The notes below the pieces were generated by a model, which worked only from the letters and a program-made list of their open reading frames with translations, did no database searches and was not told the DNA's origin. Below are positions 9,422-19,118 of a stretch of 64,000 nt of DNA, in pieces. Made by a program: the position numbers and the translations under genes. The stretch's first letter is position 1. Each line of letters opens with the position of its first letter. This DNA comes from Asinibacterium sp. OR53 (GTDB lineage Bacteria; Bacteroidota; Bacteroidia; Chitinophagales; Chitinophagaceae), in assembly GCF_000515315.1 (NCBI RefSeq), contig NZ_KI911562.1, positions 372,001 to 436,000 on the forward strand, in the 5' to 3' direction.

Positions 9422-11431
9422 TTAATAAGCCTGCAGTTTCTTTATGCACGCATCCAAACGGCTTTCCGCCATGAAATTCTTTTCCAGCTCCGTGTTGAAC
9501 GGAACAGGCGTGTCCAGCGAAGCGCAGCGCATTACGGGAGCATCCAGCAATTCATAACAATGCTCTCCTACCCAGGCCGCCACTTCTGCGCCAATGCCTC
9601 CGGTCAGTGTATCTTCATGCAGGATCAATACTTTGCCTGTTTGCTTTACCGCTTTGCGTATCGCTTCGTAATCGAGTGGTAATAAGGTTCTGAGGTCCAG
9701 GAGGTGCAGGGAAATATCCGGGTGCTCTTGCTGGTAATGTAATGCCCAGTGTACGCCCATTCCGTAACTGATCACGGTAATATCTTCTCCCTGCTGCACT
9801 ACCCGCGCCTTGCCGATCTCCACTTCATAAGGCTGACCGGGAAAATGGCCGCTTATACTCCTGTACAACGCTTTGTGTTCGAAATATAAAACCGGATTCG
9901 GATCATTGATGGCTGCAATGAGTAGTCCTTTTGCATCGTGCGGCGAAGAAGGATACACCACTTTCAAACCGGGCACATGCGTGAACCAGGCTTCATTGCT
10001 TTGTGAATGGAAAGGACCGGCTCCCACACCGCCGCCTGTTGGCATGCGGATGACCACGTCTGCCGGTTGCCCCCAACGGTAATATATTTTTGCCAGGTTG
10101 TTGACGATCTGGTTGAAACCCATGGTAACAAAATCGGCAAACTGCATTTCTACTACCGATTTGAATGTTTCCAGGCTCAACCCTAACGCTGTTCCTATCA
10201 CTGCACTTTCACAAAGCGGTGTGTTGCGCACCCGCTCCTTACCAAACTGTTCTACAAATCCTTCCGTGATCTTGAATGCGCCGCCATATTCGGCTATGTC
10301 TTGCCCCATGAGCACCAGTTGTGTGTGCTTTTCCATACTCTGCTTCAACGCTTCCGTAATTGCATCGATAAAACGTTTGGCGGGCTCATCCGTTACAGGT
10401 TCGGGTTCATCAACCCTGTTAGCCAACGACCATTGGCTGTGGATCACCGATTGTTTCGCATATACGTCCTGCAATTCTTCGGCAGTATCGGGTATTATGG
10501 GTTGTGCATCGAAAGCATGCTGCAGTTCTTCTTCCATATAATCCTTAAACCCATTGCGGATATTGGTTACTTCCGTTTGAGTGAGCACTTTTTCTGCGAG
10601 CAGGTATTGTTCAAAACTTCTCACCGGATCCTGCTGTACCCATTTTTTGAACAGTTCCTGCGGCACATATTTGGTGCCGCTGGCTTCTTCATGTCCGCGC
10701 ATGCGGAAGGTCATGCACTCTACCAGGTAAGGTTTCCGGTTATTGATACAATATTCACGTACGCCTTTGATCGTATCATACACTTCCAGCACATTGTTCC
10801 CATTGATGCGAACGCCTTCCATGCCATATCCTCTGGCTTTGTCAACCAGGTTTTGGCAGCGGTATTGTTCGCTCACGGGTGTGCTCAACCCGTAGCCGTT
10901 GTTTTCAATAAGAAATATCACCGGCAGATCCCACACAGCCGCTATGTTCAGGGCTTCGTGAAAATCTCCTTCGCTCGTACCGCCATCGCCCGAATAGGCT
11001 AACGATACTTTTTGTTCTTTGCGAAGCTGGTGCGCCAGGGCTACTCCATCGGCCAATGTCAGTTGCGGTCCCAGGTGAGAGATCATGCCACATATATGAT
11101 GCGCTTTGCTGCCAAAATGAAAGCTGCGTTCCCTGCCCTTGCTGTATCCGTCTTTGTTTCCCTGCCACTGCATGAACAATTTTTGCAGCGACATCTGACG
11201 GGAAGTGAACACACCCAGGTTGCGATGCAATGGCATGATCCATTCATTTTTCTGAAGGGCCAGCGTACTGCCTACGGCAATGGCTTCCTGTCCGATGCCG
11301 CTGAACCATTTGCTGATCCTGCCCTGCCGTAACAACACCAGCATTTTTTCCTCAATCATCCTGGGCAGTAAAAGATTGCGGTAGATATAGATCAGTTCAT
11401 CGTTGCTCAATTCCTTTCTGAAGAAATTCAT
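9422..11431 (-). CDS. Fused E1 alpha/beta subunit of a 2-oxoacid dehydrogenase
   Basis: Thiamine-diphosphate-dependent E1 component (decarboxylating) of a branched-chain 2-oxoacid or pyruvate-type dehydrogenase complex, with alpha and beta halves in a single chain of about 669 residues. The alpha half carries the ThDP motif GDGGTSEGDF...ENNGYGLS; the beta half starts near residue 340 with LVLMGQDIAEYGGAF and includes the GGGVGAGPFHSQSNEAW loop and the transketolase C-terminal domain (VLILHEDTLTGG). The ATG at 11431 (MNFFRKELS) is preferred over an upstream frame with no family similarity. Such fusions are common in Bacteroidota and usually serve branched-chain 2-oxoacids; E2 and E3 are not nearby. 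Confidence 0.9.
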   Translation of the reverse strand: MNFFRKELSNDELIYIYRNLLLPRMIEEKMLVLLRQGRISKWFSGIGQEAIAVGSTLALQKNEWIMPLHRNLGVFTSRQMSLQKLFMQWQGNKDGYSKGRERSFHFGSKAHHICGMISHLGPQLTLADGVALAHQLRKEQKVSLAYSGDGGTSEGDFHEALNIAAVWDLPVIFLIENNGYGLSTPVSEQYRCQNLVDKARGYGMEGVRINGNNVLEVYDTIKGVREYCINNRKPYLVECMTFRMRGHEEASGTKYVPQELFKKWVQQDPVRSFEQYLLAEKVLTQTEVTNIRNGFKDYMEEELQHAFDAQPIIPDTAEELQDVYAKQSVIHSQWSLANRVDEPEPVTDEPAKRFIDAITEALKQSMEKHTQLVLMGQDIAEYGGAFKITEGFVEQFGKERVRNTPLCESAVIGTALGLSLETFKSVVEMQFADFVTMGFNQIVNNLAKIYYRWGQPADVVIRMPTGGGVGAGPFHSQSNEAWFTHVPGLKVVYPSSPHDAKGLLIAAINDPNPVLYFEHKALYRSISGHFPGQPYEVEIGKARVVQQGEDITVISYGMGVHWALHYQQEHPDISLHLLDLRTLLPLDYEAIRKAVKQTGKVLILHEDTLTGGIGAEVAAWVGEHCYELLDAPVMRCASLDTPVPFNTELEKNFMAESRLDACIKKLQAY

Positions 11432-11473
11432 GTGTATCAGATTTCTTGCTCCAAGATAGAAAGAAATGCAATT

Positions 11474-11500
11474 AAAAAAGCCGCCCGAAGGCGGCTTCAA
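11474..11500 (-). terminator. Intrinsic terminator after the Bax-inhibitor-1 gene
   Basis: A GC-rich hairpin with stem arms GCCGCC (11481-11486) and GGCGGC (11491-11496), extended by two A-T pairs on each side, and a four-base loop. On the minus strand it runs straight into a run of T residues. It sits just past the stop at 11519 of the minus-strand membrane protein gene and would stop its transcript before the E1 gene. Confidence 0.85.
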
Positions 11501-11518
11501 CATTATCTGATAATGATT

Positions 11519-12286
11519 TTAGTTTCTGTTCGAAAGTTTACTCAACAATTTAAGTATTTCAATGTACAGCCAGATGATGGTAACCATCAGTCCGAATGCA
11601 CCATACCATTCCATGAACTTGGGAGCGCCTCTTTCTGCACCCTGTTCGATCATATCGAAATCAAGGATCAGGTTCAACGCTGCGATAGCGACTACAAACA
11701 GGCTGATGCCAATGCTCAGCGGGCTGCTGTCGTACATGAAGCTGATGTTCACACCAAACCAGCGCAGCACCATCGTAATCAAATAAAAGATGAAGATGCC
11801 CAGGGTTGCCGAGAATATGATGGATTTGAATTTCTCCGTAGCCTTGATCACGCGGAAATTATAGAGCAGGAACATGGCAATGGCCACACCAAAAGTGAGC
11901 CCTACCGCCTGCATGATCAACCCGGGATAGCTTTTGGCGAAAGCCGCATTCAGTATCGCGGAAATACCGCCGATGAAAAGACCTTCCAATATGCCATAAG
12001 CGGGTGCCAGGTAAGGCGCCCAGTTGGGTTTGAATGAAATTGCGAATGCGCTGATCATACCACCGATCGCTCCTACGATCATCAGCGTGGTCATGGTATC
12101 TTGTTTGAACTGGTCATACAAGTGCCAGCTGTAACCGGCCCCTGCTATTACCATCAGCATCAAAAAGCCGAACTTGTTAATCGCCCCACGCACACTCATG
12201 GTACCTTGTGCTGCCGATTCCAGCTGCAAACTCCTGTCAAACATCTTTTCCGAAAGAGTAGGGTTACCCGATTTAAAAATTGCCAT
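11519..12286 (-). CDS. Bax inhibitor-1/YccA family membrane protein
   Basis: A 255-residue inner-membrane protein of the YccA/Bax-inhibitor-1 superfamily (PF12811 type), with seven hydrophobic segments. The N-terminal SGNPTLSEKMFDRSL leader matches the bacterial YccA-like branch, which typically starts with FRSSNPAL-like sequence. The acidic LDFDMIEQGAERGAPKFMEWYGAFGL segment near the C-terminus is the family hallmark, where the conserved Asp residues are thought to control a calcium or proton leak in homologues. It is transcribed alone, with a promoter-like TACTTTTG upstream and a strong terminator downstream. Physiological role in bacteria is not settled. Confidence 0.9.
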   Translation of the reverse strand: MAIFKSGNPTLSEKMFDRSLQLESAAQGTMSVRGAINKFGFLMLMVIAGAGYSWHLYDQFKQDTMTTLMIVGAIGGMISAFAISFKPNWAPYLAPAYGILEGLFIGGISAILNAAFAKSYPGLIMQAVGLTFGVAIAMFLLYNFRVIKATEKFKSIIFSATLGIFIFYLITMVLRWFGVNISFMYDSSPLSIGISLFVVAIAALNLILDFDMIEQGAERGAPKFMEWYGAFGLMVTIIWLYIEILKLLSKLSNRN

Positions 12287-12308
12287 AGTTTTTATGTTTT
12301 GTCTGTTT

Positions 12309-12316
12309 CAAAAGTA
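12309..12316 (-). promoter_or_regulatory. -7 element for the Bax-inhibitor-1 gene
   Basis: The minus strand reads TACTTTTG, matching TAnnTTTG. Transcription would begin near 12302, about 16 bases before the start codon at 12286. No obvious -33 TTTG is present. Confidence 0.45.
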
Positions 12317-12374
12317 CAAATTCCCTGCCTGATTCATAACCGGAAAAAATGACAGGTTTTCAATTTTAACGTTC

Positions 12375-13250
12375 TCAAAAAGGCTGATACACAGGCGGTT
12401 TGATGCCGGGATAATGATCCACGGTTTCGAAAACATAGGCCGGATTCTGTTTGAGCAACCGGATAAAAGCAGACAGGGCCGCCGCATCTTCCGGCCGCTG
12501 GAACATCCGGTCATGCGAAAGGATCACCAGGTGGTTCTTCACATGGGTCCTGTTCCTGGCGAAAGCGCTGTCGACCTCCGCAAGCAGCTTCTCCGGACTT
12601 TGAACGGGTCTTGCATTCTTGTGGTTGAAACTCCACTCTACATCCCATCCGAACACATTGTACCCGGCACTGTCGAGCAAAGCGGTAACCGGCCGCACCA
12701 GCGGCGAAGCCTTCAGTTCCCCCTGCCTTACCCAGGCGCTGTTGCCCGGCAGCCTGGCCATTTTATATGGCACATGCAATTGCTCCTGGGCGTTGGTAAA
12801 ATCTTCGCCTGTCTGGCTCACCTGTTTGTAAAACCGGTGATAGCCAATAGCCGCATGCGTGGTGCTGTGGTTGGCCAACAGGAAGGAAGGGTAACTATCA
12901 CGGATCATCTTAACGATCTGCATACCATCGGATTTGGCTTTGGCATGCATGGCCACCATAAAAAAGCTGGCTTTCACGCCCAGCTTGCGGCAGGTATCTA
13001 CACAGGTTACCGTACCGTGCTGGGGTCCATCATCGAAAGTGAGGTAAATGTATTTTTTGGTGCTGTCGTATGCCAATGGCTGCCAATGGGCAAGCGGGTC
13101 AACGGCCGCAGGCTTGGCGGGTGCAACAGCGGACTTCACAATGGAGGCGGTGTCCGAAGCTTCCTTCCCGGTTGAGACATTATTACAACTCGCAATACTA
13201 TTGACTGTTAGTATCAGGATGAATCCCAGCATATTATTTCTGATCGGCAT
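12375..13250 (-). CDS. Polysaccharide deacetylase lipoprotein (NodB homology)
   Basis: A carbohydrate esterase family 4-like deacetylase. The metal-binding motifs are LTFDDGPQHG (catalytic base and metal Asp) and NHSTTH (HxxxH). Starting at the ATG at 13250 gives a lipoprotein signal peptide ending in SIASCNN, so the mature protein of about 270 residues would be anchored to a membrane by its lipidated Cys; a start at 13292 would add 14 residues before the signal. Likely substrates are N-acetylated glycans such as peptidoglycan or exopolysaccharide. It is divergent from the oxidoreductase gene at 13341. Confidence 0.85.
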   Translation of the reverse strand: MPIRNNMLGFILILTVNSIASCNNVSTGKEASDTASIVKSAVAPAKPAAVDPLAHWQPLAYDSTKKYIYLTFDDGPQHGTVTCVDTCRKLGVKASFFMVAMHAKAKSDGMQIVKMIRDSYPSFLLANHSTTHAAIGYHRFYKQVSQTGEDFTNAQEQLHVPYKMARLPGNSAWVRQGELKASPLVRPVTALLDSAGYNVFGWDVEWSFNHKNARPVQSPEKLLAEVDSAFARNRTHVKNHLVILSHDRMFQRPEDAAALSAFIRLLKQNPAYVFETVDHYPGIKPPVYQPF

Positions 13251-13340
13251 CAACCGTTTTTTTGCCGTCAAATATAGTCGATCTGTTTCCATTACTGTGC
13301 TTTATAGTAACTTCGCGTACTATTACTAACAGTTTTTGGC

Positions 13341-15188
13341 ATGACAAGAAAAGAAGAGCTCCTCCAGGATGTAGTGATCAAATTTGCAGGCGATAGTGGT
13401 GATGGAATGCAACTGACGGGGCAACAGTTTACCAACAATACCGCTTTATTAGGTATAGACCTCGCAACATTTCCCGACTTCCCCGCAGAGATTCGCGCCC
13501 CGATCGGCACATTGCCCGGCGTGAGTGGATTTCAGCTGCGCTTCTCCAGCGACATGGTGTATACGCCCGGCGATTATTGCGATGTGCTGGTGGCCATGAA
13601 CGCCGCTGCGTTGAAAGTGAACCTCAAGAGTATCAAACCCGGTGGCAAGATCATTGCCAATGTTGATGGGTTCGACAATAAGAACCTGCGCCTGGCCAAT
13701 TATCCCGATGGCGTGAATCCGTTGGAAGATGGCAGCCTGGATGCTTATGACCTCACCACAGTGGATGTAACCAAGCTTACGCGTGAAGCGTTGAAAGACT
13801 TCACCGAGCTGGGTACTAAGGAAAGGGACCGTGCAAAGAACATGTTTGTGCTGGGTCTTATTTATTGGATGTACAACCGTACGCTGGACAGTACCATCGA
13901 CTTCCTCAAAGAAAAATTCGGCAAGAAGCCCGTCATCCTGGAAAGCAATATCAAAGTATTGCAGGCAGGTTATAATTACGGTGATACTACGGAAGCTTTT
14001 ACTACCCGCTACAAGGTAGAGAAAGCCAAAATGAAATCGGGCCTCTATCGCAGCATCATGGGTAACCAGGCGCTGTCAATGGGATTGGTGGCTGCCAGTG
14101 AGAAAAGCGGACTGCCCATTTTCCTGGGCACTTATCCCATCACACCGGCATCGGATATTTTACATGAACTGAGCAAGCATAAAGCGTTTGGTGTGCGCAC
14201 TTTCCAGGCAGAAGACGAGATCGCCGGTATCACATCGGCCATCGGCGCCAGTTATGGCGGTTCTTTGGGTGTGACTACCACATCCGGACCTGGTATGGCA
14301 CTCAAATCCGAAGCCATGGGACTGGCCGTGATGCTGGAAATCCCATTGCTCATTGTAAACATACAGCGAGGCGGACCTTCTACCGGTTTGCCCACCAAAA
14401 CAGAACAGAGCGATCTCATGCAGGCTTATTATGGCCGGAATGGCGAATGTCCCATGCCCATAATAGCTGCTGCTACACCGAGTGATTGTTTCGATGTTGC
14501 TTACGAAGCGGTGCGCATTGCGGTGCAGCACATGACGCCCGTGATCCTGCTCAGCGATGGTTATATTGCCAATGGCGCCGAACCCTGGAAATTCCCGGTA
14601 TCGGCAGAATTGCAACCTATTGAAGTGAAATTCAAAAAGCAATTGGATGAAGGAGAAGAAAAATTCCTTCCTTATAAACGCGATGAGAAACTGGTAAGGC
14701 CCTGGGCTGTTCCCGGAACGGCTGGGTTGGAGCACCGTATCGGCGGACTGGAAAAACAAGATGTGACAGGTAATGTGAGTTACGACCAGGACAACCACCA
14801 GCACATGGTAAAAACACGCCAGGCCAAAGTAGACAAGATTGCCGATTATATTCCTTTGCAAACACTCGACAGCGGCCCTCAAAAAGGAAAAGTATTGGTA
14901 CTAGGATGGGGCTCTACTTATGGCGCCATTAAAAGCGCGGTAGCCGAATTGCAGGCAGAAGGCAAAGCCGTTAGCCATGCACACCTTCGTTACGTAAGGC
15001 CTTTCCCGAGGAACCTGGGCGAGATCATCAAGAACTTCGATAAAGTGTTGATTCCCGAGATCAACAACGGGCAATTGGTGCGCATCATCCGCGATGAATT
15101 CCTGGTAGACGCCAAAGGCTATAACAAAATCATGGGTGTTCCTATTACCAAAAGCGAACTGGTAGATGCCATTGAAGCGATGCTCTAA
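13341..15188 (+). CDS. korA: 2-oxoacid:acceptor oxidoreductase, alpha (fused gamma-alpha) subunit
   Basis: Part of a ferredoxin-dependent 2-oxoacid (probably 2-oxoglutarate) oxidoreductase that makes acyl-CoA and reduced ferredoxin. The first 190 residues are the gamma domain (IKFAGDSGDGMQLTGQQF, DFPAEIRAP), followed by the alpha pyrimidine-binding domain (NQALSMGL, YPITPASDI, TTTSGPGMALKSE) and a C-terminal domain with LGWGSTYGAI. Length 615 fits the KorA class. The beta subunit that binds ThDP and an iron-sulfur cluster is normally the next gene, but here the next gene is a convergent FUSC protein only five bases away, so the partner must be encoded elsewhere or be missing. Confidence 0.9.
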   Translation: MTRKEELLQDVVIKFAGDSGDGMQLTGQQFTNNTALLGIDLATFPDFPAEIRAPIGTLPGVSGFQLRFSSDMVYTPGDYCDVLVAMNAAALKVNLKSIKPGGKIIANVDGFDNKNLRLANYPDGVNPLEDGSLDAYDLTTVDVTKLTREALKDFTELGTKERDRAKNMFVLGLIYWMYNRTLDSTIDFLKEKFGKKPVILESNIKVLQAGYNYGDTTEAFTTRYKVEKAKMKSGLYRSIMGNQALSMGLVAASEKSGLPIFLGTYPITPASDILHELSKHKAFGVRTFQAEDEIAGITSAIGASYGGSLGVTTTSGPGMALKSEAMGLAVMLEIPLLIVNIQRGGPSTGLPTKTEQSDLMQAYYGRNGECPMPIIAAATPSDCFDVAYEAVRIAVQHMTPVILLSDGYIANGAEPWKFPVSAELQPIEVKFKKQLDEGEEKFLPYKRDEKLVRPWAVPGTAGLEHRIGGLEKQDVTGNVSYDQDNHQHMVKTRQAKVDKIADYIPLQTLDSGPQKGKVLVLGWGSTYGAIKSAVAELQAEGKAVSHAHLRYVRPFPRNLGEIIKNFDKVLIPEINNGQLVRIIRDEFLVDAKGYNKIMGVPITKSELVDAIEAML

Positions 15189-15193
15189 GCGCT

Positions 15194-17425
15194 TCAATCA
15201 TTTTCTGGTTTCAGGTGCAGGCTTATTTTCTGTATATCAGTAGCTATTTTATAAACGAAATAGAACTGATCGGTAATGGATTTGAAATCCGACAACTTTT
15301 TGCGCAGTGAAGATTCAATGATGCCTTTCTTCAGTTCTTCCTGTCTCTGCCGCATTAGTTCATTGATGTGCTGGTCCATCAATCGCACACCGGTGGTATC
15401 GTACTGCAGGTTATCATCTCCTTTACCAGTTTCTACCAATTGCAAAGACTGTTCAAGATAACGTGTGCTGGCATTGATCAATGGTTGATAATCTTCCGTA
15501 ACATATTCACCCGAAAGTGAATCGGCATAATAAGTAAGGGTGGCAATGTGGGAAACCAGCATGTGATTGGCCACTACAAACTGGTGAATATGCGGTATGT
15601 TGATCTGTTTGCTCTTCGGCTCCGATAACATGCGCGTAAATGCATCCGACAGGTTGGCCAATGCCACCCAACTGTTTTTGCGGGCTACATTGGCAACCGC
15701 TTTGTCAAAAGGCTTACCGGTAAACGGTGCAGCCGTGAGCCGGTAATACGATATACCATCTTTGAGCACTGTAGCCATGGTTTCATTGATCTGTTCATGC
15801 TCCCATACCGGTTGCAACAGGTAACCAAAAATAAAAGCGATCGCTGAGCCGATCAATGTATCGATGATACGGTCGCTGAAAATGACAGCGAAGTCTTTCG
15901 GGTCTAGCAGGTGAAACATCAGCAGCAGGTAGAAAGTCATCATCGTTACACTCACCATATACTTCCTCCGCATAAAACTGTAAGTGCCGATCATGGCGAA
16001 AGCCAGCACAATCACAATGGCGGTCTTATCCTTCACCAAATACAAAAAAGCCAATCCTATGAGTGCACCGAAAATAGTGCCTGTAAGTCTTTCTACGTTG
16101 CGTTTTTTAGTAAGACTGTACGCAGGCTTCAGTATTACAACTACTGTCAGTAATATCCAGTAACTATGTCCCACCGGCAGGAACTGCGCCACCAGGTAAG
16201 CGAAGACTGCCGAAGTAGTAATGCGCAGCGAATGCCGGAAAATATTCGACCGGAAACTCAGGTTATCCCGCAACATTTTAGGATCGATATCCTGGTGCGA
16301 AATAAAATCATCGGGGTTGGGCGTGTTGATCTTTTTCTTACGTAATTTTTTATCGTAGGAAGTATAATGATGCAGGGTCCTGATCCGTGCAGCGATATCG
16401 TCGATGCTGTCCAGTATATGGCGAAGGCTGATGAACCCCTCGATATTCGAAGGGCTGAGCATGGTGGTACGCAACTTCTGCAGGCGCTCTCTTTCTTCCA
16501 GCAACTCATCATCGATTCGTTGGTCGTATCCCGATGTGGTGCCGCTCTTGAGTGCAATGCCTATTTCATCGAGTTCATTGGAAAGCGAAACGATGAGTAA
16601 ACGATACTCATCCAGTATGCCCGTTTCATCAAAATACTTATGTAGTTTTTCATAGTTCTGGTGAGAAGTCATGGCCCGCTCGAACAGGTCCGCCACATCC
16701 ATGAATACCATCATCAATACCCGTCCGGTATGCGTGGATTCTTTAACGATGCTCCTGGTTTTGAAGATCAGTTCCGCCACCAGGTTTTGCTTTTCCTGCA
16801 CAGCAATCTGCCGGGCCAGCAATACCTGGTAATTCTTATCATAATCCAATTCCTTATCGTAAAAAGTGGCTTTCGCCCGCAGGTAATCGGCAGCCATCAT
16901 CACATATTCACCCAATGCCTGTTGCATCAATTTATACGGCCGCATGCCGTACAATACCAGGCTCAGTAAAATATACCAGCCGCTGCCGGCTACCAATATG
17001 AGACTGTTGAATAAGATATCCCAACCTTTTGCCGGATGTTCTGTTTGAACCACCATTACCAACAGCGCAGCGACACCAATAGAGCCGGCCCTTGCACCGT
17101 ACACACCGATCATGGAAAAAACGAAACAGAAACCGGTGAGCACAAAAAAGAACAATACATGTATGGGCGCCGTTAAAGAAGTGATGATGGATACAAAGAA
17201 GATCACGATGGTGCAAACGATCAGTCCGTTCTTGCGATGATGGATAGGACCCGGGTTATCGGGAATGCTCGCCGATAAAGCGCCCAGGGCCATCGTCATG
17301 CCCACAGGCAGGTTGCCCAGGTAACTCCAGATCAATACAGGCAGGAGTATCGCTGCGGTGATTCTTACCCCTTCGCTCAGGTAATGGCTGCTGATGAAAC
17401 TGCGGTATTCTTTCAGGTAATCCAT
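15194..17425 (-). CDS. FUSC-family inner-membrane protein (YccS/YhfK-like)
   Basis: A 743-residue membrane protein with two blocks of transmembrane helices, residues about 20-190 and about 395-530. Each is followed by a long helical soluble part, the layout of the FUSC/YccS family (PF12805 and PF13515), related to fusaric-acid resistance and aromatic-acid efflux proteins. The second block contains the typical LPVGHSYWILLTVVVILKPAY and RLTGTIFGALIG sequences. Substrate cannot be told from sequence, and no adaptor or outer-membrane partner is adjacent. It is convergent with korA and divergent from the FMN protein gene. Confidence 0.85.
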   Translation of the reverse strand: MDYLKEYRSFISSHYLSEGVRITAAILLPVLIWSYLGNLPVGMTMALGALSASIPDNPGPIHHRKNGLIVCTIVIFFVSIITSLTAPIHVLFFFVLTGFCFVFSMIGVYGARAGSIGVAALLVMVVQTEHPAKGWDILFNSLILVAGSGWYILLSLVLYGMRPYKLMQQALGEYVMMAADYLRAKATFYDKELDYDKNYQVLLARQIAVQEKQNLVAELIFKTRSIVKESTHTGRVLMMVFMDVADLFERAMTSHQNYEKLHKYFDETGILDEYRLLIVSLSNELDEIGIALKSGTTSGYDQRIDDELLEERERLQKLRTTMLSPSNIEGFISLRHILDSIDDIAARIRTLHHYTSYDKKLRKKKINTPNPDDFISHQDIDPKMLRDNLSFRSNIFRHSLRITTSAVFAYLVAQFLPVGHSYWILLTVVVILKPAYSLTKKRNVERLTGTIFGALIGLAFLYLVKDKTAIVIVLAFAMIGTYSFMRRKYMVSVTMMTFYLLLMFHLLDPKDFAVIFSDRIIDTLIGSAIAFIFGYLLQPVWEHEQINETMATVLKDGISYYRLTAAPFTGKPFDKAVANVARKNSWVALANLSDAFTRMLSEPKSKQINIPHIHQFVVANHMLVSHIATLTYYADSLSGEYVTEDYQPLINASTRYLEQSLQLVETGKGDDNLQYDTTGVRLMDQHINELMRQRQEELKKGIIESSLRKKLSDFKSITDQFYFVYKIATDIQKISLHLKPEND

Positions 17426-17442
17426 CTCCTGTTAAAGATATT

Positions 17443-17450
17443 TACTTTTG
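17443..17450 (+). promoter_or_regulatory. -7 element for the glutamate-synthase-like gene
   Basis: TACTTTTG matches the TAnnTTTG consensus. Transcription would start near 17457, about 20 bases before the ATG at 17477. The opposite strand carries the start of the FUSC gene, so this is a divergent intergenic region of about 50 bases. Confidence 0.45.
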
Positions 17451-17476
17451 TAGTAGTTTCATCTTAACTATACGAC

Positions 17477-19060
17477 ATGCGAAAGATCTTTATCCTTGGT
17501 TCAATCCTGGCATTATTGCTGATCACTGTATTGGCATATTTTCTCGGAATAGGCTGGCTCTGGCTGCTGCTCCTGGTATTACCCCTGGTGTTGATGGGCA
17601 TTTATGATATGATCCAGGTCAAACATTCCATCATGCGTACTTATCCTGTAGTAGGCAGGATGCGTTTCTGGATGGAAGATCTCCGTCCGAAGCTGTACCA
17701 GTATTTTGTAGAGTCGGATATCGACGGACGTCCCATCAACCGCATTGATCGTTCTACCATTTACCAGCGTGCCAAGCAGCAAACAGACACCATGCCCTTC
17801 GGTACGCAACTGGATGTTTATGCAGAAGGATACGAATGGATGAGTCATTCCATCGCACCCAAAGATTTTCATAAACTCGATCACCAGCCGCGCATGCTCG
17901 TAGGCAATAAAGGATGTAAACAACCTTATTCCTGCAGTATCCTCAATGTGTCGGCCATGAGTTTTGGTTCGTTGAGTCCGAATGCCATTGAAGCGCTCAA
18001 TGCCGGTGCGTTAATCGGCGGTTTTGCACACAATACAGGAGAGGGTGGTATCAGTCCTTATCACCTGAAACATGGCGGCGATATTATTTGGCAAATAGGT
18101 ACCGGTTATTTCGGTTGTCGCGACAAAGATGGGTTGTTCTCTAATGAAGGTTTCCGCGAGAATGCCTTGTTGCCGCAAGTAAAGATGATTGAGCTGAAGA
18201 TTTCACAGGGCGCCAAGCCTGGTCACGGTGGCATACTTCCCGGCAAGAAGAATACACCGGAGATCGCCGCCATCCGTCATGTAGAACCATATACCACTGT
18301 GTACTCTCCTACTTATCACAGTGCTTTCAGCACGCCACGCGAGTTGGTATTGTTCATCCAACGACTCCGCGATCTATCTGATGGCAAGCCGACAGGTTTC
18401 AAATTATGTATTGGCCGCAAAAGTGAATTCATTGGCATCTGCAAAGCCATGATCGAGCTCGATATCTATCCCGATTTTATTACGGTAGACGGCGCAGAAG
18501 GCGGTACCGGCGCAGCGCCGCAGGAGTTTTCCAATTATGTGGGCGCTCCCATGCTCGACGGGCTTGCGTTCGTGCACAACATGCTTACCGGTTTCGGTAT
18601 CCGGGAGCATATCAAGATCATTGCATCGGGCAAGATATTATCGGGCTTCCACCTGGTTCGGGCTTTTGCATTGGGCGCCGATGCCTGCAACAGTGCACGC
18701 GCCATGATGATGGCGCTGGGATGTATACAGGCGCTGCAATGTAATACCAATAAATGTCCTACGGGCGTTGCTACACAGGATCCTTCCCTATCGGTTGGAC
18801 TGGTAGTAGCCGATAAAAAACAACGCGTGGCCAATTATCATGCAGCCACTGTGAGCAGTTTTGTTGAACTGTTAGGCGCCGCTGGTATCGATGATTATAA
18901 AAAGCTCACGCGCTCGCATATATACCGCAGGGTGTTTATGAATGAAGTAAGAACTCTTGAAGATATCTTCCCGTCATTGCAAGCCGGGTGCATGCGGAAT
19001 GGCCATATACCTGACCGGTATCAACACGATTATGCAATGGCGGAAATAGACCGGTGGTAA
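17477..19060 (+). CDS. FMN-binding glutamate synthase family protein, membrane-anchored
   Basis: A stand-alone homologue of the FMN/iron-sulfur barrel of glutamate synthase (PF01645). The first 45 residues form two hydrophobic helices that would anchor it in the inner membrane. The barrel spans about residues 90-480, with GEGGISPYHLKHGGDIIWQ, the PGHGGILPGKK phosphate-binding loop, and a cysteine cluster CIQALQCNTNKC (C-x5-C-x4-C) that matches the [3Fe-4S] ligands of GOGAT. There is no glutaminase domain, so it does not use glutamine as the classical enzyme does. Its real reaction is unknown; homologues are common and usually annotated only at family level. Confidence 0.88.
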   Translation: MRKIFILGSILALLLITVLAYFLGIGWLWLLLLVLPLVLMGIYDMIQVKHSIMRTYPVVGRMRFWMEDLRPKLYQYFVESDIDGRPINRIDRSTIYQRAKQQTDTMPFGTQLDVYAEGYEWMSHSIAPKDFHKLDHQPRMLVGNKGCKQPYSCSILNVSAMSFGSLSPNAIEALNAGALIGGFAHNTGEGGISPYHLKHGGDIIWQIGTGYFGCRDKDGLFSNEGFRENALLPQVKMIELKISQGAKPGHGGILPGKKNTPEIAAIRHVEPYTTVYSPTYHSAFSTPRELVLFIQRLRDLSDGKPTGFKLCIGRKSEFIGICKAMIELDIYPDFITVDGAEGGTGAAPQEFSNYVGAPMLDGLAFVHNMLTGFGIREHIKIIASGKILSGFHLVRAFALGADACNSARAMMMALGCIQALQCNTNKCPTGVATQDPSLSVGLVVADKKQRVANYHAATVSSFVELLGAAGIDDYKKLTRSHIYRRVFMNEVRTLEDIFPSLQAGCMRNGHIPDRYQHDYAMAEIDRW

Positions 19061-19118
19061 TGTTACTCCTAATGTGTAAATGTGCATGAGCTATTAGTAA
19101 GTACAAAATAGTATCCTG

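Noticed and set aside
11432..12037. 201-codon plus-strand open frame opposite the Bax-inhibitor-1 gene
   Set aside because: It has no family resemblance, is full of His/Gln-rich low-quality sequence and lies antisense to a clear membrane protein gene.
14160..14882. 240-codon minus-strand open frame inside korA
   Set aside because: Antisense shadow of a conserved enzyme; no protein-like pattern.
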